Source: Vitellaria paradoxa (taxonomy: Eukaryota > Streptophyta > Magnoliopsida > Ericales > Sapotaceae). From it: a DNA stretch of 64,000 nucleotides. Shown one piece after another: positions 60,811 to 64,000 of this stretch. The notes under the pieces are model-generated. The model was given only the letters and a program-made list of their open reading frames with translations, was not told the DNA's origin and made no database searches. Positions within the stretch are counted from its first letter, which is position 1. Every line of letters begins with the position of its first letter. Position numbers and translations under genes: made by a program. The stretch covers positions 34,657,433 to 34,721,432 of the forward strand of contig CM034244.1 in NCBI GenBank assembly GCA_019916065.1, given 5' to 3'.

Positions 60811-61724
60811 CACTACAACAAAAATTAAATCTACACTAATTTAATGACATTTTGTGAATAAATGATGCAGTATTCAATATTTAAGGCATTTTTTTAAAAT
60901 GTTATTGAAGCATAAGTAAATTAAAAGTGATTTAATGATATTTTATACAAGAAGATAACCCTTTATCTAGTTAAATGTGGCATTTTGAGCAATGTTATTA
61001 AATAACAAATAAATTGTAATGCTTTAATGGTATTTTATTAGAGAATGTCACTATTTTTAGCAATTATAGCACTCTTTCATTCTATCATATTCTTTTATCT
61101 TCTTCTTTTTTTTTTTTTTTTTTCATTCACAAGTTTTATCTTTTTGTATCCCACATCAGTAAAAATAACTTTTTTTTTTTTTTGAGCTTATAAACTACAA
61201 AGTTGTGTCATTTAATTTGAAATGATGTGAATGAACTCATGGGTTCGTAAAAAGGACACACTTACTTATAAATTCAATATAATTATAAAATTTACTTATT
61301 TCATTTTTTTGAAAGATAAATTTACTTATTTCAAATACATTAATTATTAAATAAAAAATTAAATGAAAATAAAAAATAAAATAAAAATACTTAAATAATA
61401 ATTAAATTATTTCTTTATAATAATTAGATTCTAATAGTATTTATTGGTACCACAAAAATGCTTAATTATGACCCCTAAAGTGGATCATATGAGAATCACT
61501 TTTAAAGAAGTAAAGTATCTATACTTAATGACATTTGAAAGTGTTGAGAATAATGTGTGTTTTGGTGTTTAAGGTTCCACAAAAGAAATCAAGCCGTCTT
61601 ACTTAGAATGACACTTTTAAGTGTCACCAAAAGTGTCACTAACAGTTAGCATGGTACAACACATCCTTTATATTTTTTTAAAATGTCATTAGTTAAAAAA
61701 TATCATTAGAAAAAGTTTGTAGTG
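60811..61724. mobile_element. Probable non-autonomous CACTA element, 914 bp
   Basis: Begins CACTACAACAAAAATTAAAT; its reversed right end reads CACTACAAACTTTTTCTAAT. Subterminal repeats of AATGACATTTT and ATGTCATTA type occur at both ends. The flanking triplets TCG and ACA do not match, so the ends or target duplication are uncertain. No transposase. Confidence 0.6.
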
Positions 61725-61821
61725 ACAATTATGATTGTCATTAAATTCATTAGTGATCATTATAAAAAATATAATTATTATTAAGTTTTATTATCTATAA
61801 AATTTATTATGTTATATATTA

Positions 61822-62476
61822 GGCTCATTTGGCGCAGAAAATTTTATTAGAAATTTCTGAAAATTTCTATTACATTTATACACTTTCTTACTTTTTTGAA
61901 GTTCAAAAAAGTTCAAAACTTTTTTAAAAAGTTGATAACTGGAATTCGGTTAATCAAATAGTAAAAAATTTTTTTTGATATTCTCACCACGAACTTTCAA
62001 ACTATCGAATGACACCCATTGTAACTAAATTTTTCCGAATTCGATTCGATCGATTGTAGAAACTGTTTGAACGCTTGCATGAAAGGATAAATAAAGTATA
62101 AAGTGTAATAATTTAATACCGTCCAAATGGTTTGCACCAAATCGTTTCGACGATTTGGCACTGTCAACTTCCATCCAAATGGACCACCATAAATTGTTTC
62201 GACGGTTTGGTACTAACAACTTTCAGTCCAAACGGACCACTATAAAACCGTTCTAATGTCGGTGGTGTTTCAAATTTGATTTGGTTTGCAAAAAAGTTAT
62301 GACTAATGCAAAATTTTGAAATCGTTCAAATGAAAATTCAATCCTTTCGGAGCAGGAATCTTACTATTCATGTCAAAAAAATACAGTTTCAGATGTATGC
62401 ACAAAATCCCAAAAGTTTTTTCTAACCACATTTTTTCGCTATTTTTCGTTATTTTTCACCACGCCAAATGAATTCA
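61822..62476. mobile_element. Inverted-repeat element, 655 bp, TSD TTA
   Basis: Begins GGCTCATTTGGCG; the reversed right end is TGAATTCATTTGGCG. TTA flanks both sides (61819-61821, 62477-62479). The centre holds three imperfect units at about 62120-62265. It is Harbinger-like in size and duplication, with no transposase. Confidence 0.6.
62120..62265. repeat. Three imperfect units of about 53 bp
   Basis: Units start CGTCCAAATGG, CATCCAAATGGACCAC and AGTCCAAACGGACCAC, with TTTCGACG and TTTGG blocks inside. They lie within the 61822 element. Confidence 0.7.
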
Positions 62477-62878
62477 TTATATATGTATTAATGTTATACA
62501 TAAAAGTATTTAATAAATATAATGAGATAATGTACTTTATTTTATAAAAAAATATTTATGTTTGATTCTCATGAACTTTTCTTGTGTTAAAAAATTTTAA
62601 ATTAATTTTAATTTTTATAAAACTAAAAAAATATGTTAATAAATTTACATTCAAAATCAAGGAGATAATCATCCCTCTTGTTTCCACGTGGCTCCGCCAC
62701 AACAAAAAATGTGTGAGCGTTTAATATTGACGAGCACGACTGAGCACGCAATAATTTATTGTCATCGCAAGTATTTATCATTGAAGAGTACATGTGTGCG
62801 CTTTAATTGTTGTGCATTTTCCAACTGGTTATCACGCATTGGAACGAGAACAGGTTGTACGAATCACAAGAGACGTTA

Positions 62879-63021
62879 GGGGGTGTTTGGTTTAAAAAAT
62901 AAAAATAAAAATAAAAAGATGTGACATAAACGTAAATGTAAAAAATTTTAATTGTAAAAAAATATAAAAAATAGTTAAAATTAATAAATTTTGGTAATTT
63001 TTAATGACACCAAACAATACC
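62879..63021. mobile_element. Second-family TTTGG MITE
   Basis: Begins GGGGGTGTTTGGTTTAAAA and ends ACACCAAACAATACC. The interior GATGTGACATAAA resembles the 52408 copy. The flanks TTA and TAA do not match exactly. Confidence 0.55.
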
Positions 63022-63108
63022 TAAATTTATTTATTGTTTTAAAATTAATGACTAAAAAAAACACATCAAAACATGTACCAATACATGCACTGCACCAGAC
63101 CTACTGTC

Positions 63109-63384
63109 GGGTTCCAGGGGCTGTAGTGAAGAAATCCACAGCAGGGCTGCAGTGAAGAAATGAAGGGTTGAGATTCATTTTCACTTTAATAACCACGATT
63201 TTTTACATTCTGCATTAATTGTGTTCCAATCAAATTTTTTTAACTTTAATTTTTATTTTGAAAATAATTTTAATTGAATTAAATTAGAACCATTTGATTA
63301 AAAATAATCAAATCTCAACCTTTAATTTTTCACTGCAACTGCAACCCTTACAGTGAATTCCTTCGCTGCAGCCCTTTAAAACCC
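63109..63384. mobile_element. Mutator-like MITE, 276 bp, 9-bp TSD
   Basis: Flanked by CCTACTGTC (63100-63108) and CCTACCGTC (63385-63393), an 8/9 match. Begins GGGTTCCAGGGGCTGTAGTG; the reversed right end is GGGTTTTAAAGGGCTGCAGC. Long inverted repeats share GGTTGAGATT with the interior border. Same family as 8925-9195. Confidence 0.85.
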
Positions 63385-63393
63385 CCTACCGTC

Positions 63394-64000
63394 AATACCA
63401 TGACTGAGCATGCAATAATTTTAGAAATTGCTCTCCTCTCCTGCTTTTTCTTTTTTTTTTTTAATTCTGTTATTTTTTTAATTCCAGTCATTCATTTTTA
63501 TTTAAAAATTAATAAGATAATTTTTCATGAGTTTTATTGTATTATTTTTTCTCTTTAATTCTTCTGTTGTAAGTATTTCTGTATTTATTATAAATTAAAA
63601 TTATATTTTTAGTCTTTGAATAAAAATAAAAAAAAACTATGATTTAAAAAAAATAAAAAAATAACGGACTAAAAAATAACGGGGAGCCGGGTCCATAATT
63701 TATTGCCATTGCAATAATTTGAGCCAAGTGATAAAGCGAACAAATAGTCAACCCTTTTGTTACATGGTCAATATTTTGGTCATTTTGCTGTCCTTTTTGT
63801 GTGTTGTGTTGCCACTTGAAAAGAGTGTGATCTGTAATTCAGTAGTTTAGAATCTCTCTTACTTACTCATTAATCAAGTTTAAATTTTTTTTCTTCTTTT
63901 GAAAAAAAAAATTTTTTTCCCTTTAAAAAAAAAAATTATTACTTTTAAAAGAGTATTCCCACTTGAAAAGAAAAAGAAAAAGATTATTACTTTTACAAAT
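63394..64000. other. AT-rich window end, nothing recognised
   Basis: T/A homopolymer tracts, no gene or repeat ends. Confidence 0.5.

Noticed and set aside
1..64000. tRNA, rRNA, CRISPR array or viral sequence
   Set aside because: Looked for on both strands by eye; no cloverleaf motifs, rRNA blocks, spacer arrays or viral genes were recognised. A tRNAscan or Rfam run would be decisive.

Overview
The window is nuclear DNA from a flowering plant, most likely a woody or otherwise repeat-rich eudicot. It is very AT-rich and full of short non-autonomous transposons and microsatellites. The protein-coding genes have plant-type split structures with GT-AG introns. Only four genes can be supported in 64 kb. 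No tRNA, rRNA, CRISPR array, bacterial operon or virus was seen. The species cannot be named from this sequence.

Layout. (1) 1-3065, minus strand: the 5' part of an AP2/ERF transcription factor of the PLETHORA1/PLETHORA2 clade, cut by the window edge inside its last exon. It includes the 9-nt mini-exon of this family. (2) 3.4-27.6 kb: a long intergenic region holding many small DNA transposons (Harbinger-like, Mutator-like, hAT and CACTA derivatives), a putative solo LTR, and a 0.4-kb GT/CG-alternating block inside a hAT-like element. (3) 27603-33623, plus strand: a complete 13-exon NIMA-related kinase, closest to Arabidopsis NEK5. (4) 34900-41034, minus strand: a complete 5-exon MscS-like mechanosensitive channel of the MSL6/MSL8 type. 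Its first intron carries a 1.3-kb TRIM-type LTR element. (5) 41-53.7 kb: transposon-rich intergenic DNA. (6) 54022-56927, plus strand: a two-exon gene of the DUF641/GIL1 group, most like IRK-INTERACTING PROTEIN (IRKI). (7) 57-64 kb: intergenic DNA with more small elements.

How the genes relate. PLT1/2 maintains the root stem-cell niche, NEK5 belongs to a family tied to microtubules and directional growth, MSL proteins gate ions on membrane tension, and IRKI interacts with an inflorescence/root receptor kinase. They are independent genes, not a pathway. The PLT-NEK5 neighbourhood appears to match Arabidopsis chromosome 3, where PLT1 and NEK5 are close neighbours (from memory). This suggests retained ancestral gene order.

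No new enzymatic or defence system was found. The unusual content is the mobile-element landscape: several internally consistent non-autonomous families whose terminal inverted repeats and target-site duplications can be read directly. All exon boundaries were derived by hand from GT/AG sites, reading frame and remembered family sequences, so each needs transcript support.
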